Part shown: positions 16,914-25,294 of the stretch, piece by piece
Layout of the letters: each line of letters opens with the position of its first letter
How positions within the stretch are numbered: position 1 is the stretch's first letter
From: Ensifer sp. PDNC004
Lineage (GTDB): Bacteria > Pseudomonadota > Alphaproteobacteria > Rhizobiales > Rhizobiaceae
Assembly: GCF_016919405.1 (NCBI RefSeq)
Contig: NZ_CP070352.1
Location: 372,001-436,000 of the forward strand
Length of the DNA stretch: 64,000 nucleotides
Reading direction: 5' to 3'
The notes under the pieces: model-generated
The model's input: only the letters and a program-made list of their open reading frames with translations
Told to the model about the DNA's origin: nothing
Database searches by the model: none
Program-made: the position numbers and the translations under genes

Positions 16914-17746
16914 TGAGCAATCTTCTCGAAGTCGAAAACCTGCGCGTTACCTTCCCCACACCCCGCGGCGATCTTGAGGTGGTGCGCGGCATCTCCTTCA
17001 CCCTCGGCCGCGAGCGCCTCGGCATCGTCGGTGAGAGCGGCTCCGGCAAGTCGATGACTGGCCGCTCCATCCTGCAGCTGATCCGCGCGCCGGGTCGCGT
17101 CACCGCCGACAAGCTCGTCTTCGATGGCATTGACCTTCTGAAGCAGTCCGAGCGGCAGATGCGCGCCATCCGTGGCGCCCGCATCTCCATGGTGATGCAG
17201 GATCCGAAGTTCTCGCTAAACCCGGTCATGACCATCGGCGAGCAGATCGCCGAAGCGCTGCTGACGCACCAGAAACTGCCGCGCCGCGAGGTCAGCAACC
17301 GCGTGCTCGCCATGCTCGAATCGGTGCGCATCGCCGATCCGGAACGTGTCGCGAAACTCTATCCGCACGAAGTCTCGGGCGGCATGGGCCAGCGCGTGAT
17401 GATCGCGATGATGCTGATCCCGGAGCCGGACCTTCTGATCGCCGACGAGCCGACCTCGGCGCTCGACGTCTCCGTTCAGGCGCAGGTGCTCGACATCATC
17501 GACGAACTGGTGAAGCGCAAGGGCATGGGGCTGATCTTCATCAGCCACGACCTCAACCTCGTCTCCAGCTATTGCGACCGCATCCTGGTGATGAACACCG
17601 GCGAGGTGGTCGAGGAATGCAAGGCCGGCGAACTGATGGCGGCAAAGCATCCCTACACGCGCGGGCTGATCGCCTCGATCCCGCGCCTTGATGAAACACG
17701 GGACGAGCTGCCGGTGCTCGACCGCAGCGCATGGGCCAAGGCATGA
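16913..17746 (+). CDS. Peptide-type ABC transporter ATP-binding protein (DppD/OppD type)
   Basis: A 277-aa ATPase. Walker A is GESGSGKSM (about 43-51), the signature is VSGGMGQR, Walker B is [12 protein letters not shown]. Shorter than typical OppD (about 330 aa): the C-terminal oligopeptide-transporter extension with its cysteine cluster is missing. The ATG overlaps the preceding TGA (16911-16915). Confidence 0.91.
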   Translation: MSNLLEVENLRVTFPTPRGDLEVVRGISFTLGRERLGIVGESGSGKSMTGRSILQLIRAPGRVTADKLVFDGIDLLKQSERQMRAIRGARISMVMQDPKFSLNPVMTIGEQIAEALLTHQKLPRREVSNRVLAMLESVRIADPERVAKLYPHEVSGGMGQRVMIAMMLIPEPDLLIADEPTSALDVSVQAQVLDIIDELVKRKGMGLIFISHDLNLVSSYCDRILVMNTGEVVEECKAGELMAAKHPYTRGLIASIPRLDETRDELPVLDRSAWAKA

Positions 17747-18483
17747 CCGCGCTTTCTCTGAAAAACCTCGACATCTCCTATGGCGACGTGCAGATCACCC
17801 ACGACGTCAATCTCGACATTGCCGATGGCGAGAGCTTCGCGCTTGTCGGCGAAAGCGGCTCGGGAAAGTCGACGGTACTGAAAGCGATCGCAGGTCTCGC
17901 GCCGGAGTGGACCGGCGAGATCACCGTGCTCGGCGCACCGCGCGGCCACGGCATAGACCGCGCCTTCTCGCGCCAGTGCCAGATGGTGTTCCAGGATCCC
18001 TACGGCTCGCTGCACCCGCGCAAGACGGTCGATGCGACGCTCGGCGAAGCGCTGACGATCCACGGGATCGGCGACCGCAGCGCGCGCATCGAAGAGGTCA
18101 TGACCTCGGTCGGCCTCGACCGCAAATTCCGCTTCCGCTTCCCGCACCAACTCTCGGGCGGCCAGCGCCAGCGCGTCGCGATTGCCCGTGCATTGATGCT
18201 GAAGCCGAAGGTGCTTCTGCTCGACGAGCCGACCTCGGCGCTCGACGTCTCGGTCCAGGCCGAAATCCTCAACCTGTTGAAGCGCCTCAGGCGCGAACAG
18301 AACCTCACCTTCCTGATGGTCACCCACAACTTGGCCGTCGTCTCCTTCCTCTGCGATCGCCTGGCCGTCATGCGCCAGGGCCGGATCGTCGAGATTGCCG
18401 ATGTCGCCGATCTCAAGCGCGGCGACCTCAAGGATCCCTATTCGCGTGAACTGATGCAGATCAGCGCCGCGCATGCCAACTAG
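17743..18483 (+). CDS. Peptide-type ABC transporter ATP-binding protein (DppF/OppF type)
   Basis: A 246-aa ATPase pairing with the preceding one. Walker [10 protein letters not shown], signature LSGGQRQR, Walker [14 protein letters not shown]-loop MVTHNL. ATG 17743 forms an ATGA overlap with the upstream stop and is preferred to the ATG at 17731. Like its partner it lacks the OppF C-terminal extension, so the pair forms a compact subtype. Confidence 0.9.
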   Translation: MTALSLKNLDISYGDVQITHDVNLDIADGESFALVGESGSGKSTVLKAIAGLAPEWTGEITVLGAPRGHGIDRAFSRQCQMVFQDPYGSLHPRKTVDATLGEALTIHGIGDRSARIEEVMTSVGLDRKFRFRFPHQLSGGQRQRVAIARALMLKPKVLLLDEPTSALDVSVQAEILNLLKRLRREQNLTFLMVTHNLAVVSFLCDRLAVMRQGRIVEIADVADLKRGDLKDPYSRELMQISAAHAN

Positions 18484-18550
18484 GATGGGACAACAGGACG
18501 ATTTCTCGTCCGTCCCCTTCTAAGATATCGAGTAACCCCAAGGACATAGC

Positions 18551-19057
18551 ATGAACAGTGAACAGATCGCTGCCGCGCTGGCGGAATTCGACGCGGCGAT
18601 TGCCAAAGCCACCGATGCCGATACGGTATGGACCGCATTGCAGACGCTTAGCCGCCAGGTGATCGGCGCCAAGCTCTTCACCATCATGACCGTCGACATG
18701 GTCAATGAAGTCGCCCGCCGAGCCTATACCTCGCATCCCGAGGAGTATCCGACCTCGGGCACCAAGCCGATCCGCTACGACAGCTGGTTCGACATCGTGC
18801 ACAAGGCGCACCAGACCTTCGTCGCCAACACCATCGTCGACATCTCGAAGGTCTTCGGCGACCACGAAACCATCTGGTCGCTCGGCTGCGGCTCGGTCGC
18901 CAACATCCCGGTCGTCGTCGGCGGCGAACTACTCGGCACCGTCAACTGCCTCGACGTCGAGCACCACTACACGCCCGAGCGTGTGGCACTCTCCAAGCAT
19001 CTGGAACTGCCTGCCAAGCTCGCCTTCCTCGCCGCAGCACGCGCCGAGAAGAAGTAA
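18551..19057 (+). CDS. GAF-domain protein
   Basis: A 168-aa single-domain protein. The GAF fold spans nearly the whole length: IGAKLFTIMTVD, PEEYPTSGTKPIRYDSW, then SVANIPVVVGGELLGTVNCLD, which is the usual C-terminal GAF signature. No output domain, helix-turn-helix or membrane segment is present. It lies 67 bp after the transporter ATPases on the same strand and is probably in their operon. A small-molecule binding or sensor role is likely; the ligand is unknown. Confidence 0.85.
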   Translation: MNSEQIAAALAEFDAAIAKATDADTVWTALQTLSRQVIGAKLFTIMTVDMVNEVARRAYTSHPEEYPTSGTKPIRYDSWFDIVHKAHQTFVANTIVDISKVFGDHETIWSLGCGSVANIPVVVGGELLGTVNCLDVEHHYTPERVALSKHLELPAKLAFLAAARAEKK

Positions 19058-19064
19058 GACAGCA

Positions 19065-19090
19065 GGCCGGAGGCGTCATCGCCTTCGGCC
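19065..19090. terminator. Hairpin between convergent genes
   Basis: GGCCGGAGGCG (19065-19075) pairs with CGCCTTCGGCC (19080-19090), eleven pairs including one G-U, with loop TCAT and ATTTCCC after it. It lies between the GAF gene (plus) and the sugar ABC ATPase gene (minus). Confidence 0.6.
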
Positions 19091-19099
19091 ATTTCCCGG

Positions 19100-20191
19100 T
19101 CAGCGGCCGATCGCCCCACCGGTATCCTTCAGGAAAAAGTGCATCTTCTCCGCCTCGATCGGCACCGCGATCTGGTCTTCGGGGCCTATACGTGACGCAG
19201 CGTGAACCTGCGCTGTGAAGGCTGCGGGCCCGACTCGGCCGAGCGCCAGCGTATGCGGGCCGAGTGGTTCGATGTCGCGAACGGTCAGCCTGACTGTCGG
19301 CACATTGGCGTCCGTCGCCATCGTATGTTCCGGCCGGATGCCGAGCACGACGGCCTTGCCAACGTATGCACCGAGCTTTTCGGCACGGCTTTCCGGGATA
19401 GCAACCGCCACATCGCCATCCGCTATAAACTGCATCCCGCCATCGCCGCGTTCCAGCCGCCCCTCGAGGAAATTCATGCTTGGCGCGCCAATGAAGGCGG
19501 CGACGAAAAGATTGGCCGGCGCTTCGTAAAGCGTGATGGGATCCGCCGCCTGCTCGATACGGCCCTGGTTCATGACGACGACGCGGTCGGCCATGGTCAT
19601 GGCTTCCACCTGGTCGTGGGTCACGTAAACGGCAGTCGTCTGAAGACGGCGGTGCAAGAGCTTGATTTCCGTGCGCATTTCGATGCGCAGCTTGGCATCC
19701 AGATTGGACAACGGCTCGTCGAAGAGGAACACATCCGGTTGGCGCACAATCGCCCGGCCGATCGCCACGCGCTGGCGCTGGCCGCCGGAAAGCGCGCTCG
19801 GCTTGCGATCGAGATAGGCGCCGAGATTGAGGATGCGCGCGGCATCCGTCACGGCCTTGTTGATTTCCACCTTCGGCGTGCCGCGCACTTTCATGCCGTA
19901 ACCTATGTTCTCGGCGACGGTCATGTGCGGATAGAGCGCGTAGTTCTGAAACACCATGGAGCAGTTGCGCAGGCCTGGCCTAAGGTCTGTCACGTCGCGG
20001 TCGCCGATCCGGATCGAACCCGAGGTCGCCGTCTCAAGGCCGGCTATCATCCGGAGCGTCGTCGTCTTGCCGCAGCCGGAAGGACCGACAAGCACCACGA
20101 ACTCGCGGTCGGCAATGTCGAGATCGAGCGGCGGGATGACGGTGACGCTCCCGAAGGACTTGGTGATCTGCTGCAATCGGACCTGTGACAT
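19100..20191 (-). CDS. Sugar ABC transporter ATP-binding protein (UgpC/MalK type)
   Basis: A 363-aa ATPase of the CUT1 family. Walker [10 protein letters not shown], signature LSGGQRQR, Walker [15 protein letters not shown]-terminal TOBE/OB regulatory domain of about 120 residues follows (ending near [11 protein letters not shown]). Start at 20191 ([14 protein letters not shown]); the longer open frame runs over the stem-loop and the end of the binding-protein gene. Last gene of the deoR-led operon. Confidence 0.92.
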   Translation of the reverse strand: MSQVRLQQITKSFGSVTVIPPLDLDIADREFVVLVGPSGCGKTTTLRMIAGLETATSGSIRIGDRDVTDLRPGLRNCSMVFQNYALYPHMTVAENIGYGMKVRGTPKVEINKAVTDAARILNLGAYLDRKPSALSGGQRQRVAIGRAIVRQPDVFLFDEPLSNLDAKLRIEMRTEIKLLHRRLQTTAVYVTHDQVEAMTMADRVVVMNQGRIEQAADPITLYEAPANLFVAAFIGAPSMNFLEGRLERGDGGMQFIADGDVAVAIPESRAEKLGAYVGKAVVLGIRPEHTMATDANVPTVRLTVRDIEPLGPHTLALGRVGPAAFTAQVHAASRIGPEDQIAVPIEAEKMHFFLKDTGGAIGR

Positions 20192-20241
20192 GCTGTAGCC
20201 TCTGATGCTGACGGTGCCCGGTCTCGTCCGGGAAAATTGGA

Positions 20242-20268
20242 GCCCGCCCCGATCGTCTCGGGGCGGGC
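20242..20268 (-). other. Stem-loop between sugar-binding-protein and ATPase genes
   Basis: GCCCGCCCCGA (20242-20252) pairs perfectly with TCGGGGCGGGC (20258-20268) around a 5-nt loop. In the minus-strand RNA UCCAAUUUUCCC follows, so it may act as a partial terminator that lowers ATPase expression relative to the binding protein. Confidence 0.6.
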
Positions 20269-20277
20269 GCGGTCCTG

Positions 20278-21735
20278 TTATTGCTGCGGCAAGCCCATCG
20301 ACGCGCGATAGGCGGCGAGCTGCTTGTCGCGGCCGAACTCGTCGGTCAGCTTGTTCCACTGTTCCGCGACGCTATCGAGCGCCTGCTGCGGCGTCACTTC
20401 GCCGGCAAGCGCCTTGGAAAGCTCGATCTCCAGCACTTCGGTGTAGGAGAAGTAGCCGGGCAGGCGCATGTCGAGCGCGATGTTCTTGGCGGTCACCGCC
20501 TCCTTCTGCGCACCGAGATACTCCTTCGCTTCACGCTCCGAGAAAATCTTCGACCAGAGATCGAGATTGGTCGTGTGCGAGATGCGATAGGGGTTCACAC
20601 CGGTGCCGCCGGTGATCGCCGCCTGGCCGGAAACGGCCGGGCTCGTCAGGTACTGGATGTAGTTCCAGGCGGCTTCCTGCTTGGTCGAGGTCGCAGGCAC
20701 TGCCGCCTGCCAGCCGCCGAAGGCCATGAACGAGGTCTGGACGACATGGTCGAACTTGTCCCACTTCTTGGTCTTGTAGTTCCAGATCTCGTCCGATCCC
20801 GGCAGCGATGCCGAGCCGACATTGCCGGCGACCTTCGATTGCTTCGGGTCGGCGCCGATGACACCGGTGTCACCCCAGCCGATCGATTCCGCCACCTGGC
20901 CACCGGCAAAGGCAGCGTTGACTTCTCCGAAGGAGAAGTTCAGCGCGTTCGGCGGCGCAAGCTTGGAGGCGCGGATATATTCCTCCAGACCGCGAACCCA
21001 ACCGGGATTGTTGACTTGCGCGTCCATCGTCTCGGGATTGAAGAACATGGCGCCGGGGTTGTCCGGATGGCTGGTGTAGCCGGCCACGTGGCTGAACAGG
21101 AACCAGAACTGCTGGCCGCCACGACGGAAGGCCTCGGCCGTGCCCCAGAGGTTGTTGGCCGGCTGATTGAAGTATTCGGCAATGTCGAGATACTGCTTCC
21201 AGGTCTTCGGCGGCGCCAGATCGTAGCCGTATTTCGCCTTGAAGGCCTTCTGGTTGTCGGCGTTTTCGAAGAGATCGATACGGTAGCTATAGGTATGCGC
21301 GTCGCCGTCCATCGTCTGCGACAGGACCTTGCCGTTCCAGACCATCAACTGCTCGCGGTAGACGGGGGCGATGTCGTCCCAGTCGGCGCCCTTCTGCATA
21401 TCCGCCGGCATTTCCGACAGGAAGTCGGTGAAGTCGGGTGCCCAGGCAGGCGCGAAGGCGATCACGTCGAAGGCGTCTTCGCCCGAGGTAAGCGACGTCA
21501 CGATCTTCGGATAGAGTTCCGACCACGGGAACTCGACGACCTTGACCTTGCCGCAGGTCTTTTCTTCCCAGCCCTTGGCCGCAAGCTGCAGCGCCGAGGC
21601 AATGTAAGGACCGGTCTGTGTGGTCGCCGTCAGTTCGACGCCGGTGTAATCCGGATCGCAGGCGGCCAGCGCCGCTCCCGCGCTCCCCAACGCAAGCGCG
21701 GCGAGAGATGCAGATGCCAGTAGCAATTTCCTCAT
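20278..21735 (-). CDS. Family 1 sugar-type periplasmic solute-binding protein
   Basis: A 485-aa extracellular solute-binding protein. The signal peptide is [17 protein letters not shown]..., cleaved near GAALA-AC around residue 24. Start 21735 has AGGAGG 6 nt upstream. The mature part shows the carbohydrate-binding layout with a [17 protein letters not shown] opening and tryptophan-rich ligand regions ([21 protein letters not shown]). It feeds the two CUT1 permeases. Given the linked deoC and sugar kinase genes, a pentose, deoxypentose or nucleoside-like sugar is the probable ligand. Confidence 0.88.
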   Translation of the reverse strand: MRKLLLASASLAALALGSAGAALAACDPDYTGVELTATTQTGPYIASALQLAAKGWEEKTCGKVKVVEFPWSELYPKIVTSLTSGEDAFDVIAFAPAWAPDFTDFLSEMPADMQKGADWDDIAPVYREQLMVWNGKVLSQTMDGDAHTYSYRIDLFENADNQKAFKAKYGYDLAPPKTWKQYLDIAEYFNQPANNLWGTAEAFRRGGQQFWFLFSHVAGYTSHPDNPGAMFFNPETMDAQVNNPGWVRGLEEYIRASKLAPPNALNFSFGEVNAAFAGGQVAESIGWGDTGVIGADPKQSKVAGNVGSASLPGSDEIWNYKTKKWDKFDHVVQTSFMAFGGWQAAVPATSTKQEAAWNYIQYLTSPAVSGQAAITGGTGVNPYRISHTTNLDLWSKIFSEREAKEYLGAQKEAVTAKNIALDMRLPGYFSYTEVLEIELSKALAGEVTPQQALDSVAEQWNKLTDEFGRDKQLAAYRASMGLPQQ

Positions 21736-21775
21736 TCTATCCTCCTGTTGAATGAATTCATGCCAAAGCGGTTGA

Positions 21776-22804
21776 TTACTTGATCGCTCCAAGAAGCAGG
21801 CCGGAGCGCATGAGCCGGCTCAAAAGCCCGGCCATGACCATCATCGGAATGATGGCAACGAGAGCGGCAGCGGAAATTGCCCACCATTCGTCGCCGCGCT
21901 GGCTGTTCTGGCCGGCAACGAGAATGGGTAGCGTCTGCCATTTGGAATTGGTCAGGAACAGCGCGAACAGGAACTCGTTCCAGACGAAGGCGAGCGTGAT
22001 CATGAAAGTGGCAATCAGCCCCGGCTTCGACATCGGCAGAACGATGCCGAAGAAGATCCGCCAAGACGGCACGTTGTCGACCATCGCCGCCTCCTCGACT
22101 TCTACCGGCAGCGCCTCGAAGAAATCGCGCATCAGCCAGATGACGATCGGCAGGGAGAAGGCGATATAGGCGAAGGTGAGGCCGACGTAGCTGTCGACCA
22201 GCTTGAAGCCGAGTTTGCCCATCTCCGTGTACATCAGGTAGAGCGCGAAGGCCGCGACGATCGGCGGGAACATGCGCTGGCTGACGAACCAGAAGACGAT
22301 GTCGTTGTTGCCGAGTTCCGGGCCGGGCAGACGGAAACGGCTGGAAATGACCGCAAGTGCAAGTGCTGCAACGAAGGCATAGACCAGCGAGATCCCCTGG
22401 CCGTAGCCAAGCACATGGCGACCGAGCAAGAAGCCACCGAAGGCGATGACCACGAAGATCAGTGCCGAGAGCAGCCGGAAGCGGAAGGTGAAACGCACCA
22501 GCGCATAGGCCGCCATCGCGCCAATGAAGGTCGCGGCAACCGAGGCCGACAGCCCGATGATCGTCGAGGCCCAGAAGGTGCTGAAGAACTGGCCGCGCTG
22601 ACCGGACAGCAGCTCGCTCCAGGCCGTGAGGCTCGGCTCGAAATCGACGAACGGCAGATAGGTCGGCCCGCCGACGACGGCGATCGGCGTCTTGAACGAG
22701 GTGATCAGCACCCAGTAGAGCGGAAAGAAGGTGATGGCGAGCCAGACGAGGCAGCCGCCGAGCGCCAGCCAGCGCCGTTTTCCCTTGAGAGTGCGCACGC
22801 TCAT
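21776..22804 (-). CDS. Sugar ABC transporter permease (MalG/UgpE type)
   Basis: A 342-aa permease, longer than the usual 270-300 aa because of an extra hydrophobic stretch near 110-160 (FGGFLLGRHVLGYG and following). The EAA loop is FEALPVEVEEAAMVDN. Start at 22804 (MSVRTLKGKRRW) gives an ATGA overlap with the upstream permease stop; a longer frame to 23092 merely runs through that gene. Confidence 0.88.
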   Translation of the reverse strand: MSVRTLKGKRRWLALGGCLVWLAITFFPLYWVLITSFKTPIAVVGGPTYLPFVDFEPSLTAWSELLSGQRGQFFSTFWASTIIGLSASVAATFIGAMAAYALVRFTFRFRLLSALIFVVIAFGGFLLGRHVLGYGQGISLVYAFVAALALAVISSRFRLPGPELGNNDIVFWFVSQRMFPPIVAAFALYLMYTEMGKLGFKLVDSYVGLTFAYIAFSLPIVIWLMRDFFEALPVEVEEAAMVDNVPSWRIFFGIVLPMSKPGLIATFMITLAFVWNEFLFALFLTNSKWQTLPILVAGQNSQRGDEWWAISAAALVAIIPMMVMAGLLSRLMRSGLLLGAIK

Positions 22805-23676
22805 TTGTGCTTCTCCAGATAGGGCTTGAGGATGGCGAGATAGACGAGACCGATCACGGTGATAACGATCAGGAACAGGAAGGAAAGCGCCGAGGTGTAG
22901 CCAAGATTGAACTTCTTGAAGCCCTCCTGGTAGGCAAAGAGCGTCAGCGTCTCGGTCGAGATCCCGGGGCCGCCGCCGGTCATGACGAAGACCGTGTCGA
23001 TGATCTTGTAGCTTTCGATTAGCCGGATGAAGACGACGGCGACCGAGATCGGCAACAGCATCGGGAAGGTGATGTCGCGGAACTGCTGCCACGGCGTGGC
23101 GTTCTCGAGAGCCGCCGCCTCATAGACATCGTCAGGCAGCGTCTGCAGTCCGGCGAGCAGCATCAGGATGACAAAGGGCGTCCACTGCCAGACCTCGACC
23201 GCGATGATCGAGCCGAGCGCCCAACTGGTCTGGGTGAGAAAGGGCAGATTGGGGAAGCCGATTGCCGTCATCAGCTCGTTGAGCGGGCCCATCGTCGGGT
23301 TCAGCACCTGGCGGGCGATCAGCGCGACGGCGACCGGCGCCACCAGCATCGGCAGCAGGAAGCTGACGCGGAAGATGCCCTCGCCCGGCACCTTTGAGTT
23401 CAGCGCCAGCGCCACCGAAAGACCGATGACATATTGCAGCCCGACCGAGATGAAGGCGATCAGCGTCGTCGTGCCCGCCACATGCCAGAAGCGCGGGTTC
23501 TGCAAGAGGTCGAGGTAGTTGCCGAAGCCGACGAAACGGGCCGGCGTCGGCGGCACGAGCCGCATGCTCATAAAGCTCGTCGTCAGCGAATAGACGAGCG
23601 GGAAGATCGAGATCATCAGGACGATGATCAGGGCCGGCCAGATGAAGAAGTGCTTGATCGGGTCGTTTCGCGTCAT
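22801..23676 (-). CDS. Sugar ABC transporter permease (MalF/UgpA type)
   Basis: A 291-aa permease with six transmembrane segments and EAA loop DDVYEAAALENATPWQQF. Its start overlaps the kinase gene stop by ATGA (23673-23676) and its own stop overlaps the next permease start, so three genes are translationally coupled. Confidence 0.9.
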   Translation of the reverse strand: MTRNDPIKHFFIWPALIIVLMISIFPLVYSLTTSFMSMRLVPPTPARFVGFGNYLDLLQNPRFWHVAGTTTLIAFISVGLQYVIGLSVALALNSKVPGEGIFRVSFLLPMLVAPVAVALIARQVLNPTMGPLNELMTAIGFPNLPFLTQTSWALGSIIAVEVWQWTPFVILMLLAGLQTLPDDVYEAAALENATPWQQFRDITFPMLLPISVAVVFIRLIESYKIIDTVFVMTGGGPGISTETLTLFAYQEGFKKFNLGYTSALSFLFLIVITVIGLVYLAILKPYLEKHK

Positions 23677-24605
23677 GCGGCCGGACCTCTGGCAAGCAGC
23701 GCCTCGATCTCTGCCAGCCTCGGCATGGCAGGCGCCGTGCCGCGGCGGGTGACCGCGATGCCGGCCGTGGCGCAGCCGAATCGGACCGCCTCGACCGGAG
23801 CAAGGTCCCGCGCCAGTGCGGCGGAGAAGCCGCCGACAAACGCATCCCCTGCCCCGGTCGTGTCGATCACCGGTCCGCTGGCGATCGCCGGAACGAGCAC
23901 CGATTGCTCGTGGTTGTGATAGAGCACGCCGCGTTCGCCGAGCGTGATCAGCGCCGTCTTCGCGCCCTTCTTCAGGATGGCGTCACCGGCACGCCGAATG
24001 TCGTCCTCGGAAGAAAGCTTAAAGCCGACGATGGCTGCGGCTTCCGTCTCGTTCGGCACGAGGTAATCGCAGAGCGGATAGATCGCATCCGCGAAGGCTT
24101 CCGCCGGCGCCGGGTTGAAGACGGTGATGACGCCGGCCGCATGGGCGATTTCGAGCGCACGCTGCGCGGCGGCAACCGGCTGTTCGAGCTGGGTCACGAA
24201 GATGCGCGAGCCCTCGATCGTCTCGCGCGCGGCTTCGACATCATCGACCCCGATCGAGCCGGCGGCACCGGGATAGACGATGATCGCATTCTCGCCGTTC
24301 TGGTCGTTGACGTAGATGAAGGCCGCTCCCGTCGGCAGGTCGTCCATCTCGACGATCTGCGGCGTCACGCCGGCCTCCGCATAGGTGCGGAGCGCCATCT
24401 CACCGAAGGTGTCGCGGCCGAGCTTGGAGATGAAGGAGACGGGACTTCCTGCCCGAGCGCAGGCAACCGCCTGGTTGGAGCCCTTGCCGCCCGGCCCGAC
24501 GGAGAAGCCGCTGCCGGTGATCGTTTCACCGACAACCGGCATGCGCCGCGCCAGATAGGCCGTGTCGGCCACGAAGATACCCAGGATCGAAACACCAACC
24601 TTCAT
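23673..24605 (-). CDS. rbsK: PfkB-family sugar kinase, ribokinase/deoxyribokinase type
   Basis: A 310-aa ribokinase-like protein. The N-terminal PfkB signature GPGGKGSNQAVA (about 37-48) and the C-terminal ATP/anion-hole motif DTTGAGDAFVGGF with catalytic aspartate are both intact, as is NPAPA and the VPNETEA segment. It phosphorylates the 5-hydroxyl of ribose or, in this operon with deoC, more probably 2-deoxyribose. Ribokinase and deoxyribokinase cannot be separated by eye. Confidence 0.87.
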   Translation of the reverse strand: MKVGVSILGIFVADTAYLARRMPVVGETITGSGFSVGPGGKGSNQAVACARAGSPVSFISKLGRDTFGEMALRTYAEAGVTPQIVEMDDLPTGAAFIYVNDQNGENAIIVYPGAAGSIGVDDVEAARETIEGSRIFVTQLEQPVAAAQRALEIAHAAGVITVFNPAPAEAFADAIYPLCDYLVPNETEAAAIVGFKLSSEDDIRRAGDAILKKGAKTALITLGERGVLYHNHEQSVLVPAIASGPVIDTTGAGDAFVGGFSAALARDLAPVEAVRFGCATAGIAVTRRGTAPAMPRLAEIEALLARGPAA

Positions 24606-24706
24606 TCAAGCCTCCCCCTGCAACCGCACCGGTGTGAAACGGTGTGCCCAGGCAATCTCTCGCGATTTCATTCATTTATTCGAGCGCTGCGTTGCGCAGC
24701 GGATCG

Positions 24707-25159
24707 TCAGGTCTTCGGCGGTATGACGCCCTTGGTGAAGAGGAAGCAGCCGTAGAAGCGCGTCTCTCCCGTCGTGATGACGCAATAGGCTTTCTTCGCT
24801 TCCTCGTAGAACTTGAAGCGTTCGATGCCGTACATCGGCGCCGATCTGCCTTCGGCGCGATCGATCGCGGCCTGGACTTCCTGCTGCACCGGTAGCACTT
24901 CGTCGGGCGCACCCATCACCTCCATGCGGCCGGCCGAGGGCTGCAGCGGCGTATCGAGTGGCAGCACCGAAAGCACCGCCTCGACAGCGCGCGCGGCCGA
25001 GACATTGTCGATACGCAAAAGCGTGCCGAGCGTGGTCTTGCGGGCAATGGCGTCGGACGGGAAATTGGTGTCGGAGATGACCAGCGTGTCGCCGTGTCCC
25101 ATGGACCTCAGCGCGTGCAGCACGTCGGCATTCAGCGCCGGATCGATATTCTTCAGCAT
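24707..25159 (-). CDS. RbsD/FucU-family sugar mutarotase
   Basis: A 150-aa RbsD/FucU protein, closer to FucU by its opening MLKNIDPALNADVLHALRSMGHGD and the conserved DTNFPSD. The C-terminal tyrosine motif GETRFYGCFLFTKG is present. Start at 25159 has AGGAGGA 8 nt upstream; a frame to 25201 lacks this. These enzymes interconvert pyranose and furanose or anomeric sugar forms before phosphorylation, here next to the kinase. Confidence 0.88.
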   Translation of the reverse strand: MLKNIDPALNADVLHALRSMGHGDTLVISDTNFPSDAIARKTTLGTLLRIDNVSAARAVEAVLSVLPLDTPLQPSAGRMEVMGAPDEVLPVQQEVQAAIDRAEGRSAPMYGIERFKFYEEAKKAYCVITTGETRFYGCFLFTKGVIPPKT

Positions 25160-25294
25160 ACAATTCTCCTCCTGGCGCGCTCCGGTTTCCGTGGCGCGCA
25201 ATGCATTCCCCTTACAGGTGAACGCGTCTCCCTAACTGCTCACGTTCCTCCACCGCGCGGACCGGCTCCCCCCGCCCCGCACGTGGCTGGCCCC

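Noticed and set aside
21776..23092. Extended 438-codon version of the second sugar permease
   Set aside because: The extra 96 codons run antisense-free through the upstream permease gene in another frame; the ATGA start at 22804 is supported by coupling and family length.
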